64,000 nucleotides of DNA from Brassica napus (Eukaryota > Streptophyta > Magnoliopsida > Brassicales > Brassicaceae): the NCBI RefSeq assembly GCF_020379485.1, contig NC_063447.1, forward strand, positions 58,269,452-58,333,451. Direction: 5' to 3'. How positions within the stretch are numbered: the stretch's first letter is position 1; every line of letters begins with the position of its first letter. A program made the translations under genes and the position numbers. Positions 33,500-45,400 of this stretch are shown one piece after another. The notes beneath the pieces were generated by a model that did not search any database, was not told where the DNA came from, and saw only the letters and a program-made list of their open reading frames with translations.

Positions 33500-36400
33500 A
33501 TGGTTTACACGATGTCAGGCGTACGTTTCGCTCATCTTCCATCGATCAAGAGCTCGTCTCTCCCGACTTTCAATGACGATCGGAGAGGCAACGCCGTTTC
33601 TTTCTCTCTCAGGAAGGACACTCGCTCCTCAGGTACTTGCTCGATCCATCTCTTCTTTCATTCCTTTTAATCTCCGTTCTGCACGCGTCTCGAGATTGGG
33701 GATTGCAATTGCTTGAACGATGCTTTGTTTCGTGTGTTCTGTGATTTGGTTATATGAATTAGTTTGAGGAAGTTTAGTAGATGATGGATTGATACATTAT
33801 ACATGTTCGTCTCTGGAAAATTTTAGTGATATATTAGAATTAGAAACTTTGGTTTAATGGACGAGATTTCTCCAATTTAATAGTCTTCTATGATGTCAAT
33901 AATAAGCTACATGTTTGTTCAGAATCTAGATGTTTGATCATTGTGGAAGTGTCTTGTTACTGTACTGAGTGTTCTGTGAGATGATACTTATCTTTTACCA
34001 TATTAGAAAGCTTGAGCTGAGAGTAAACGAGTTTGTTATTCATCTGTAAAAATGCTCAAGTGTCTTTACAATCTGTACAAAGTAAAGTATATATACATAT
34101 ACGGTTTAGTATTGTGAAACTAAACCATTGGTTAGGCGAAAGGAAACCTTAACCAATCTAACCAGAACTTGGTTTTATATAGTTCTAATAATTTTGGTTA
34201 TGTTTTCAAAACCTGAATTTTGATTCTGATAGCATGTTCTGAGCATAGCGAGATGAAACATTCGTGTCCCTCGTGGTTAATATGTATAAATCATTTGGTC
34301 CCAAATTAAGTTTAAAAAGTATATGTATTAGTTATGTAGCCCACTAGTTTGTAATTGTGTCTTTTTTATGGCATCAAATGTGCTAATTTCGTAGGGAAGA
34401 TCTTTGGTCGGAAGCCATCTTCTGATTCTGAATCTTCTTCGTTAGCTACAACTCCATCTGAGAAACTCGGTGGCCATCAGAGTGATAGCTCTTCAGCTGT
34501 CACTGGTCATGTAGAACCTCTGGAAACTGTCTCCCAAGATACTACTCAGGTTTGTACTTACATGCTCATGATAGAATACATTTCTCCCCTCTACTGTTCT
34601 CAAATGCTTGTTATTAGGTACTTGACGATGTACATGCCCAGAGAATTGAAACAGAGGGACAAGATACATCTGGAAGTATGTCAGAGTCTTTCGTCCAAGA
34701 AGTTGGGCAGAGGAGGATTCCACCTCCTGGAGATGGGAAGAAAATATACGACATTGATCCTATGTTGAAGAGTCATAATGGTCATCTTGATTATCGGTAA
34801 ACTGTTTATTATATACCTTAACTTGTTTGCAAAGAATAGAAGTCTCATCATTGATTGCCTCACCAACCTATTAAACAGTAGATTTTTTTGTTTTTCTTAT
34901 GGGTTATATCAAGATATTTATCCTTCTCCTGGCTTAAAAACTTGTGTATCTATTCTTCGTTATATTCTAATCACCCAAGCCTGCCGTTGCAGATATGGAC
35001 AGTACATAAAACTGCGTGAACAGATCGACAAGAATGAAGGTGGACTAGAGGCGTTTTCTCGTGGTTACGAAATATTCGGCTTCACTCGAAGGTAAACATC
35101 ATTTTAAATAGCTTTAACAACTCCTTTTATGGCATTTTCAGCACTCTAGTCATGGTAAAAGTTTAGTAAATGCTCTACAGATAGTTGGTATTGCAGTTGC
35201 TAATTATTATTCACTGCTTTGTTAGCGCCACTGGTATCACTTACCGGGAATGGGCACCAGGAGCTAAGGTTTTTTTCTCTCAGTTCTCTACCTAACAATA
35301 GAAATTTTTAGTGAATTTGTTTTTTGAATATTCAAATTACTGTTTTTTTTCTAACGAGTTGTTTGGCTGAATGTTTTCTTCCCAGGCAGCATCACTGATT
35401 GGAGATTTTAATAACTGGAATTCTAAAGTTGATGTCATGTCTCGGGTATGCTGTTGCACTCTATTATGATATTTATTGTTAAACCGTCCGTATAAGCTAG
35501 CAGTTAAATTTTACTAAAAAAATTAGTGAATCGTGTTGGCGGCATGCTTTGCTCTGTTATCATTCTGTTCCTTTCTGAAAGTTTGATCTAAGACAGTCTT
35601 TTCAATGAAATTTTGAGCAGAACGAGTTTGGTGTGTGGGAAATATTTCTGCCGAATAATGCTGATGGCTCGCCAGCAATTCCCCATGGCTCCCGCGTGAA
35701 GGTAACATGTAAATGGTTTCTCAAGTGTTCAGATGTATAACACTTTTGTCCATTACAGCTTACTTCTTCTGCACACTCTATAACAATTTTAGGAGGAAAT
35801 CCATTTCCTCATTTATTTGCAGTTGTGAGAAAATATAGAAAGAAGCATCTTATTTACAACAGACAACTAGACAGCTTATATTCCAAGTGATATTTTTAGA
35901 GTTGTGAATTTTCAGTGCATTTTCCAATGATCTTGTACGAATTTATATTGGCAGAGAATTAGTATTGTGCTACATGTACCATATTGGATCGAATACAAAG
36001 TTTTTAGCTTTGTAAACTAGATTTGGACCCGCACAACTGTGCGGATATTAATTTTCATGTTTATATATATATATATATATATATATATTACATAATTAGA
36101 ATATATTTTTAAAGTTACTTATATATTTAAATGTTTATATATAACTATCTTAAATATAACAATTTGATAGTTTTCATGCTGTAAGTTAATTGATTATTTC
36201 AAATCATCACATATATTTGGTATTTTTTATTATATATATTTTAAAATTATTTTTTATTCAATTATTATGATCCTGATCCGTAATTCAAAGCGCTAGATTT
36301 CCTTTATCAGTATTTTTTTATGTTTATTCATTTAAGATAATAACTATATATATATAAAAGTTTAAGATAAGTTAATTTTATACATGAATTATCTAATTTA

Positions 36401-39400
36401 CTAATGTTAACCAGTTCTACCAACATATTATATTTCTAGCATAAATTTTTAATGTTTGTCAAAATAAAATATATTAATTTATCAATTTAAAATAATTTTA
36501 TCATATTTAGTTAAATACAATTTTTTATTTTAAAATGATAGATATAACTATAAAATAGTAAAATTTGATATAATGTTTTTCATTTTATAAAAGATAACTG
36601 ATTATTTGTAAAATAAATTTAATATATAATAAAATATATATATTAATGTATAATAACATTAATTTTATTACTAATTACAAAATTAGAGAAAATATTTATA
36701 TACAATTTTCGATAATATTTATATTTATTTTATTTATACTATATATAAATCAAATGGATCATCTATTGTTTAAATTTAATTATTGATAGCCCAATAAAAA
36801 TTTCTTGTAAGCCCAAAATTTAAATGATAAAATTAGATATTAAATGTAACATGACTTTCTAGGAATAGGTCCATTAAGTCCATTTTTAAAAAAAAATCAC
36901 ACATGAATCAAGGTTGTGACTTCTCTTTTAATATATAAGATAATGTTTATTTTATTTCATGCATTGGTAGATTCGCATGGATACTCCAACTGGTATAAAA
37001 GACTCCATTCCAGCTTGGATCAAGTACTCTGTGCAGGCACCAGGCGAGATCCCGTACAATGGAGTATACTATGATCCTGCTGAGGAGGTACGAACGAGTA
37101 TTCACTACTTTCTCATCTGTTTTGGTGTTTTTGTTGAGATGCTCTTAACTATGTGTATATGTGGTTTAATATTTGTCTCGCTTTTTCTGGTTTTATGATT
37201 TCGCTAAAGGCCTAAAGAGTACTCCATCCATTGTTTCAGGAGAAATATGTATTCAAACATCCTCGTCCAAGGAAGCCCACATCACTGCGTATATATGAAT
37301 CACATGTTGGAATGAGTAGTACGGTCCGTTTCTTTCCTCTTTTCTTGGAATGGTAATCACTACAATAAGCATGAAAATATCACTGATAGAGGTAGGAGTG
37401 ATGCAGACTGCATAAACTACACTTGACAGGACAATTCTTGTACATGCTTGACTTTGTCGCTGGTTGAGGACAGTGTAATTAGGCATTTGAAGAGAATTTG
37501 GGAACTGGTCTTTTTGTAAAAGAATCTTATTTCTGTTTGTAGGCTCAGTCCTTAGATAACGTATAGTATTAATACAAGAACGCAGAAGAAAACAAACTTA
37601 AGAGCTCCTTTTTTCGTTTCAGTTCCTTGAATGCTGAAGACTTTCACTTTTGACAATATGATAATGTGTAACATTATCTTTTATCTGCAGGAGCCAATGA
37701 TAAATACATACGCCAACTTTAGAGATGATGTACTTCCCCGTATAAAAAAGCTAGGCTATAATGCTGTTCAGATAATGGCCATTCAAGAGCATTCCTACTA
37801 CGCTAGCTTTGGGTACCTTCCTCTCTTAGATATAGCTCTTCTTTGTCCAACTTGATGAATTGGCATGTGACTCTACTACATTCAATGCAGGTATCATGTG
37901 ACAAACTTTTTCGCTCCTAGCAGCCGCTTTGGAACACCTGATGACCTTAAATCTTTGATAGACAAGGCTCATGAGCTGGGTCTGGTTGTTCTGATGGATA
38001 TTGTGCACAGGTATTGGCCTTCAAATACTTTTATTGTGGAAATGGACTGCTTTCATGGTTAATCATCACTGTATTGATCTAAACCAGCCATGCATCGAAA
38101 AACACACTGGATGGCCTGAACATGTTTGATGGCACTGATGGTCAGTATTTCCACTCTGGAGAGCGGGGTTATCACTGGATGTGGGATTCTCGTCTTTTCA
38201 ATTACGGAAGCTGGGAGGTACGCACTGTCTCCCTAGAGTCGATATTGCAATATCAATAAGATGGTCCTTTAGTGTACCACCATGTTGGTGGATACTTCTG
38301 TATGGTTATTAACGTTTTCATCGTTGTCAATCTAGGTTCTTCGGTATCTTCTTTCCAACGCGAGATGGTGGCTGGAAGAATACAAGTTTGATGGGTTCAG
38401 ATTTGATGGTGTAACTTCCATGATGTACACTCATCATGGACTACAGGTGAATATATGATAGTAACTATCCTATACGCATTCTTCAAGCTAACTGCTCTTG
38501 TTTATGGCAGGTCGAGTTTACTGGGAATTACAGTGAGTACTTTGGATATTCTACTGATGTTGACGCTGTGGTCTATCTAATGCTGGTGAACGATATGATT
38601 CATGGTCTATACCCTGAGGCTATTGTTGTCGGCGAAGATGTAAGTCATATACACTTTGGTTTTGTCTATGATTCGTACCTCTCTTCCGTTTTCTCTTAAT
38701 TGGATTCGTTACAGGTTAGCGGGATGCCAGCGTTTTGCATCCCTGTGCAAGACGGTGGCGTTGGATTTGACTACCGTCTGCACATGGCAGTGGCTGATAA
38801 ATGGATTGAGCTTCTCAAGTATGTCCTCATGAAGTCTTGGCACTGAAGGGGACTTTGTTGTATTATTTTGAACTTATTTCGTGGGGTGTAATGGTCTGTA
38901 GGAAGAGAGACGAGGACTGGCAGGTTGGTGATATAGTTTTCACGCTTACCAACAGAAGGTGGGGCGAGAAATGTGTGGTCTATGCGGAAAGTCATGATCA
39001 AGCCCTTGTTGGAGACAAAACTATTGCATTCTGGCTGATGGACAAGGTACTCTTCTATGAACTCCCAAATCTAGTTAACCACACAGGGGTGGTCTAGTGG
39101 TAGGCGGAGTTTGGAAAGCTAAGTGACCTCGGTTCAAAGCAACCCCAGGACACTTAACTTGTGTGACCTCATTTAAATATTCATAGAGAGGGTTTATCCG
39201 TTGGCTGCACTTCCTTTGAACGATTAGTCTGCGCAGATTCGACTCAAATCTTGTTTTTGTAGGACATGTATGACTTCATGGCGGTGGATGGACAAGCCAC
39301 ACCACGCGTAGACCGCGGCATAGCCTTACACAAAATGATCCGGCTCGTTACAATGGGACTAGGTGGAGAAGGATACCTCAATTTCATGGGAAACGAATTT

Positions 39401-40019
39401 GGACACCCGGAATGGATCGACTTCCCGAGGACTGACCAGCACCTTCCTGATGGCAGAGTCATCCCTGGGAACAACGCTAGTTATGATAAATGCCGACGTA
39501 GGTTTGATCTGGGAGATGCAGAGTATCTTAGATACCATGGACTGCAGGAGTTCGACCGGGCGATGCAGCATCTTGAGGAGAAGTATGGTTTCATGACTTC
39601 GGAGCATCTGTATATATCTCGTAAGGATGAAGGAGACAGAGTCATTGTGTTTGAGAGAGGTAGCTTGGTGTTTGTCTTTAACTTCCACTGGACCAACAGT
39701 TACTCTGACTACCGTATTGGTTGCTCGGTTCCTGGGAAGTACAAGATCGTTTTGGACTCTGATGGTTCTTTATTCGGAGGGTTCAATCGGCTAGATGACT
39801 CTGCTGAGTTCTTCACCTCTGTAAGCACATTTAACTAATCAAAAACGAAAAACAAAAACTCATTTCTAGAAAGAAACTGATGTTTGTGCTATGCAGGATG
39901 GGAGGTATGATGATAGGCCTTGTTCCTTGATGGTGTATGCGCCGTGTAGAACCGCTGTAGTGTACGCTGCAGTAGATGGTGATGAAGATTCTATAAGCCT
40001 TGTACCCGAAGATGTTTAG
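33500..40019 (+). CDS. SBE2.1: Starch branching enzyme SBE2.1 (1,4-alpha-glucan branching enzyme, class II)
   Basis: Plastid GH13 enzyme that makes alpha-1,6 branches in amylopectin. Eighteen exons: 33500-33632, 34395-34549, 34618-34796, 34993-35091, 35226-35268, 35386-35445, 35621-35701, 36971-37087, 37240-37323, 37691-37812, 37891-38010, 38088-38217, 38336-38446, 38511-38639, 38715-38818, 38902-39046, 39263-39820 and 39897-40019. They total 2493 nt, 830 aa. The N terminus is Ser/Arg-rich like a chloroplast transit peptide. A CBM48-type region follows ([20 protein letters not shown]). All four GH13 motifs are present: DIVHSH (about 393), [10 protein letters not shown] with nucleophile Asp464, VVGEDVSG with acid/base Glu520, and [13 protein letters not shown] with Asp588. 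Intron 7 holds a Helitron and intron 16 a SINE, yet the splice sites are intact. It converges on GRF3 281 bp away. Slightly shorter than the roughly 858-aa Arabidopsis protein, mainly at the N terminus. Confidence 0.95.
36017..36940 (-). mobile_element. Non-autonomous Helitron in SBE2.1 intron 7
   Basis: Inverted relative to the gene. On the minus strand it starts TCTTATATATTAAAAGAG (36940 downward) and ends ...AAATCTAG at 36017, preceded by the hairpin CCGCACAGTTGTGCGGG (36028-36044). It is bordered by A and T with no duplication. About 70 bp of its 5' end are nearly identical to the Helitron at 14677. It is 924 bp, non-coding and AT-rich, with a TA microsatellite near 36062-36090. Confidence 0.88.
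39086..39258 (+). mobile_element. tRNA-derived SINE in SBE2.1 intron 16
   Basis: The A-box-like TGGTCTAGTGGTAGG (from 39090) and B-box-like GGTTCAAAGCA (about 39131) define the tRNA-like head; the tail is T-rich (CTTGTTTTT). CAAATCT occurs on both sides (39066-39072 and 39245-39251) and may be the target duplication, but the borders are uncertain. The intron acceptor TTTTTGTAG lies immediately after it. Confidence 0.72.
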
Positions 40020-40300
40020 GAGCAAGATGAGAATGTCCGAGTTTGCGTATTGTAAGCTTATAAAAATGGAAATAAAAGTCGCTGCATGTCTACAGTTACT
40101 CTATAGCTTCATATGTTTCATCACAGATTCAACTCAAGTGTTATGGACACTTAGTTCCAGAAACATAAAAAATCTTTTAGAGGCAAATTTTTAGAGAACT
40201 GTTACAGATACAGGGGACAGCTTAAGTAAAGAAAGACTTGAACAAGAACCAAAAACGAAACAGTAAAAAAATCAGCAAAGTTGTGTTGGTTTTACATTGT
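40020..40300. other. Convergent 3' ends of SBE2.1 and GRF3
   Basis: 281 bp between the two stop codons, which must hold both 3' untranslated regions. AATAAA at about 40070 (AAATAAAAG) could serve SBE2.1. Overlapping transcripts are possible. Confidence 0.5.
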
Positions 40301-42486
40301 TCAATGAAAGGCTTGCGTTGAAACACCGAGCTGATGGAGAACACTGGTTGGGGAAGTGGACGAGGAAGATCTCAGGGCTTCAGCCAACGGTCCTCCCATG
40401 TGGTTGTTGTTGTTGTGATGGGGACCTCCACCGCTCCACCAGCTGTTCATGTTTTGCTGGTCCCTCCCATTGCTCCTGGCTTCCTCTTCATTGCCAGTTG
40501 ACAGCTTCAGAGAGACGTCTGAGGAGCTGTTTCCGGGCATGGAGATAGAAAGACAAGTAGCTGAGGTCATAGGGCTTGAATTATTATTGTCGGCTTCAGA
40601 ACGAGGCCAGTCGTCAAAGAAGTGCCTCAAGGTGTGACCTCCGTCTGATGTGTTGTTACCGAATCCATTATGAGACTCGTACGGCCTCTTGTTGTTGTTG
40701 TTGGTATCTTGCTTCATCTCTGAACAACTGTTAACAGAAACCACATCTCATGATTTGAGTCACAGTGGGTGAAATAGATCAACCCATAATGAAAAACAAA
40801 GCACAAAGCAAAACATAGTCAACAGAGTTTACACATAACATAACAGCATATAAAAATTAAGTAGTTCACAGATACAAATTATTTATTAAGGAGTTATGAA
40901 TCATGTGATGTGTGTGTGGACAGGGGAGGTGGATGCAGAAGAATCTAAAAGCTTTAACTTTTTTGTAAGATATGAGACATATATGGGTCAGCTTTCACTA
41001 AGGTCCTACCATTCTTTTGTTCTCTACCTAATGCCTCTCTTTTTTTCTCTGTTTGAAAAGTCTCACAGCTAGCTTCAAATAATAGATTCTATCAAATCCA
41101 ATGTCATCATTATCTTTCAAGCCAACAAACAAACAAAAACCCTAAAATTGATAAGGATGTCTCTCAGTTTCCAACATTACCCCTCTCTCCACAACAACTC
41201 ACAGAACATACAAACCTAAGTTGTGTATCATCAGTTTCATAGTTATTAAGTTGTTAACTTAACATCAGAATCAATCTTGCTTTACTCTTAAATCTTTTGC
41301 AGATAAGATTTGGAGTGTCATTATCATTCAAAACAAACTGTCTCAAGTCTTTATTATGTGTTTAATGTTTTGACCAACAGGACCAACAACTCAAAACAGA
41401 CAAGAAAAAACAGTGTCTCTTTATTACCTTTGACTAAGGTTGAGAAGTTCAGATGAAGAGTTGGAAGCACCAGAGAAGAAGAAACAAGGAGATCCTCCTT
41501 GACCCACTTCCTCACCACCGCCAAAAGCAAACGAAGTTGTTGTTGGAGCTGGTGCTGCGGCTGCAGCAGCAGAAGCCATGGTAGTGGTGGTGGTGGCATT
41601 GACGGTTGGAGTTTCCACAGGCTTTCTTGAACGGTTGCGGCCACGGTGCATGTGGCGCTCGCAATACTTGTGGCCAGCGAAGACATCCCTTGAGCATCTC
41701 CACTTCTTACCATCCGTTCTCCTGCATCTCCCTGGCTCAGGATCCATCGCCCCCCTCCCCAAGTACCCTGGTTTTTTCCACATCAAAGATCAGATCAAGA
41801 ACACAGACAAGAGCAAGAACCCATCACATGCTTGTTCAAAATTTTACAAAATAAGATAATACTAAAATCAATAGTCTAAATCTTGGGAACACAACTCCAA
41901 CAGCACAAAACACATGCATCCCATTAATAAGAATATATTTAACTTTCTCTTCAAACAAGGAGAAGTGATAAAAAAAGAAGAAGATGAGATGTGGACTCAC
42001 AAGCAGGCTGGTAATGAGGGAGGTGTTGGTGAAGGAAGTAGGAAGGAGATAGATGGAGAAGACTTTTCTTGATGGGTAAAAGAAGCTCTTGAGGAACTGC
42101 AGCTCCAGCCAACATGTACCTGTAGATCAGTGCTTGTAGCTCAAGCTCTTGCCACTGTGCCCAGCTAAAAAAGCTCCCCATCTCTACAAAAAAAGAAAAA
42201 AAGACAAAACCCACATCAAAATCAACAACACTCATATCATAATATTGAGTGAAAAGTCCATCTTTAAATTTCAGAAGGACTCACTGGGGAACCTGGCAGA
42301 AGAATCAGCAGACAAAGAGGAGAGTTTGGAAGGTGTAGGATCAGGGGTAAAGAGTGGAAGAGCAGTAGAAGCTGCAGTTTGGGGCTGAAACTGATCAAAA
42401 ACATGCTTTGGTATCTTAGCTGCAGAAGGCTGTTCTTCTGGCTCTGTCTGCTGCTGGCTTCTCCATTGTTTCAGTTGCAAATCCAT
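40301..42486 (-). CDS. GRF3: Growth-regulating factor GRF3 (QLQ/WRC transcription factor)
   Basis: Nuclear transcription factor promoting cell proliferation in leaves, working with GIF coactivators (family knowledge). Minus-strand exons are 42486-42285, 42183-42001, 41767-41428 and 40727-40301, 1152 nt, 383 aa. The QLQ domain (exon 2, about residues 68-105) reads [20 protein letters not shown] and should bind GIF. The WRC domain (exon 3) has [20 protein letters not shown] followed by [19 protein letters not shown], a C3H zinc motif with a basic nuclear-localisation tract. The C terminus is Ser/Asn-rich and includes [10 protein letters not shown] and the [11 protein letters not shown] (FFD) motif. 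A miR396 site lies in exon 3. The start ATG at 42486 matches the family N terminus MDLQLKQW. Length is close to the Arabidopsis 398 aa. Confidence 0.94.
41613..41633 (-). promoter_or_regulatory. miR396 target site in GRF3 mRNA
   Basis: On the minus strand the 21 nt coding for RSRKPVE read CGTTCAAGAAAGCCTGTGGA plus A. They pair with miR396 with the one-base bulge known for GRF targets. It lies right after the WRC domain, the conserved position in the family, so post-transcriptional control by miR396 is expected. Confidence 0.9.
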
Positions 42487-45400
42487 GGGAGAGAGAGAAG
42501 AGAGAGTGTTGGCTGCTTTTTGAGATTATTGGTGTTTCAACCTTTTTGTATTGTGTTCCAGGGTGTGTGATTCAATAGCCTATGGCAACAAATAGGAAAG
42601 TCTTGTTTGGGTTGTGACTAGCAAAAGAAGAAAAGAAACAACTTTTTTTCCTCTCAGCTTTGTTCTTTGTAGTCAGTTTCTGTGTATCTGAGCTTCTTCT
42701 GCAGATAGAGAGAGAGAGAAGGGAGAAAGAGGTTTTTATTAGGGGAAAAAAGACAGTGAGACAAGACATATGGGGGGGGGAGAAAAACTATACAGTAAAC
42801 AAGAATATAACTTTATTAATTGGGTTCACAAATCTTCATTAATCTCATAATATTATATAGTTTATATATTAATTATATATTAAAAAGAAGTCAGAAAACA
42901 CAGAAAGAACCACACTGCAATATGAAGATGGAGAGCTAATAACCTGCAGTTTTTCTGTCTTGATGCCTTGGAAATACCACTTGCATAATTATCCTAATTT
43001 AATAATTAGTATTCTCTCCTTTTTAATTAGTTTATCGAACAAAAATAATAGTGTCATTAATGAGATATCTGATATATGTAAGTGATTTTGTTCAGAGATT
43101 ATTTAAATGAGTGAGCGTTACGTCAGATATAATTTGCAACTGCATTGGCGACGACAAACCGAATTACTTTAAATTTGAGTTAGTAAATTTGGTTAAATTC
43201 TTATTTAATCATACGGAACTGAATGTACTTTCCGCTATCTGTATTTTGACCTTTAAATTGTGTACCCTCTCGTCCATTATCCTATCCACAGATCTAGACT
43301 CTAGTTTGTAAAAGAAAAAAGAAAAAAAATCTCACCGACTGAAAAGTTGAACGTTTTCCGTAGAAAAAAAAATATTGGTACTATTGTATGTCATTAAACG
43401 TAAGATGTTATTTGGAGATCATGCAAATACTTGGTGAAAGATTACACCAAAAGACTATCTTTACATGATGGTAAGTATCATTTCATTACTTAATTCCTCT
43501 TGTTTTGCTCTAATTATAAATTAGTCATATCTATACAAACACAAATTTGAAAGGAAATCGTATGAATTTAAAAATTGCTCTAATTGTAAATTAGTCATAT
43601 CTCTTTGGCTAATCTCAAACTCCAAATCTTTGAAATAATGGTTGAACAAGAGTATTAAGATCGAACCGATGATAAATTTATTATTGAGAAACATTATATG
43701 CTATATCCAACTCTTTTTTATGCTGATCCAAGCAAAGCATGTCTCCATTGTAAAGCCATGTCCTTGTATGGACTTTGAAAACTCCAACCAAATCATTTGT
43801 TATATTTTGCCTTCTTTTTTTATAACCTATCTATTTTGTTCAAACTCGATGACAACTCTATTCAATGAGAATGCTTCACAATGCGCTAGGTGAATTATGT
43901 ACGTTACTCTTCATGCAGCCCAAAATAAATAACGCTACTCTCTATGCAAACCAAAACCAACATTGTAGGTTAAAAGTTTGGCAAAGTTTTGGTTCATTTT
44001 GTTGTTGGGTTTGTCAACGGTTTGATTTTGTTTTCTATATCCAATTCAGTTTTTTTGGGAGTTGGTTTAGGTTTTACAATTGGTTCGACTCAATAATATC
44101 TAGAAAAGAAAATAAGACGCAGGTGGCTGTGTCAGAAAACTCAGAAGTGAGAAAAAAGCATAAAAGTGAGTAGCAAACAAGTGGGTGGTGAGGGTTTCTC
44201 TCTATTGCTGTGACTCATCTTTGATTTGACTACTCATAGTACTTTTTTTTCATTTTTACCCCCTTGCTTCTCTATTTTTTACCTGTTTAACCTCGCAAAT
44301 CTTTTAACATCACTTCCCTCCCACCCAAAAATATATAATTATCCACTAATTCATATTCCTAACGTCGTTCATTGTGGTTTATTTTTCAATTATTTTCTAT
44401 CGTTCATTGGGGTTTATTTTATAATTCCCATCTTACGATCTTCTCATTATAGTGCAAACAAAGATCTTTCAACTTTAAAAAGAAAAATACGTTCATGTAA
44501 TATCGTCTATACAAGTTAACGAGGTACTAACATGACCAATCAATATTTTTCTCTGAAGAAAAAAACGCAACAGATAAAGAAAAGAGTAAAGAGCAAGTTA
44601 CGTCGGCAAGAGAATAGACGTTTGTTTATGTCAATGCTTTTGTTTAAATCTATTGATTTCTCAAATTGCTGTGGTTATATTAAATCAAAATTGGCAAAAC
44701 GAATTGTTGTTATATCTGAAAACGAAATCGTAATATATAAAAATTTGAGGAAGAAGGACACAGAATAAGAAGGAAGAGGCAAAGGAGGGCGAGAGTTCAC
44801 ATGTTCAAGAGAAGACAAATACGTTTTCCTGACACAATCTGTCAGACCTATTTCTTCTTTAATTTAATTTTTATAATAAATATATTTTGTTTTGTTGTAT
44901 AAGAACGAAACGTATATTATTAGTATGTTAATATTATAAACAGAAGGGTCCGAGTCAGTCCACGTTGGTCCTACTTTTTCTCTTTGGACATAAGTTTTTT
45001 TAATTATTTTTTTTGTAGTAAAAGGCAAGTCACGCCGGCACGCGAGGCCTCACGTGATCCCACGTGCTTTATTATTCTATCTCTCTCTTTATTTCTTTGC
45101 TTTTTTCTTCGAGTTTGGTAAAGTAAAGAATTTCAATTTTATCAAAACTAATAACCGAGATTCATCTTTTGAAGTTACAATTTTGCTGTTGTTTTTTTTC
45201 TCTTTCTCAAGTGTTTTAAAATATGATATTAGAGAAAAACGAATCTAGACGCCTGGAAACATTTCTAGCGATCCACTAATACTTTTGATGCCATTCATAT
45301 ATAGTAGAATCACGTGATTGCAAAGAAATAGGCGTAACATTTATGTTTACTAACACTACCTAAGCAGATACCTAGATTTGTAAATGTAAATCCTAATATC

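Noticed and set aside
43865..44519. Frames of 97-102 codons between GRF3 and DUF662
   Set aside because: Composition is that of AT-rich intergenic DNA, with no splice partners or family motifs.
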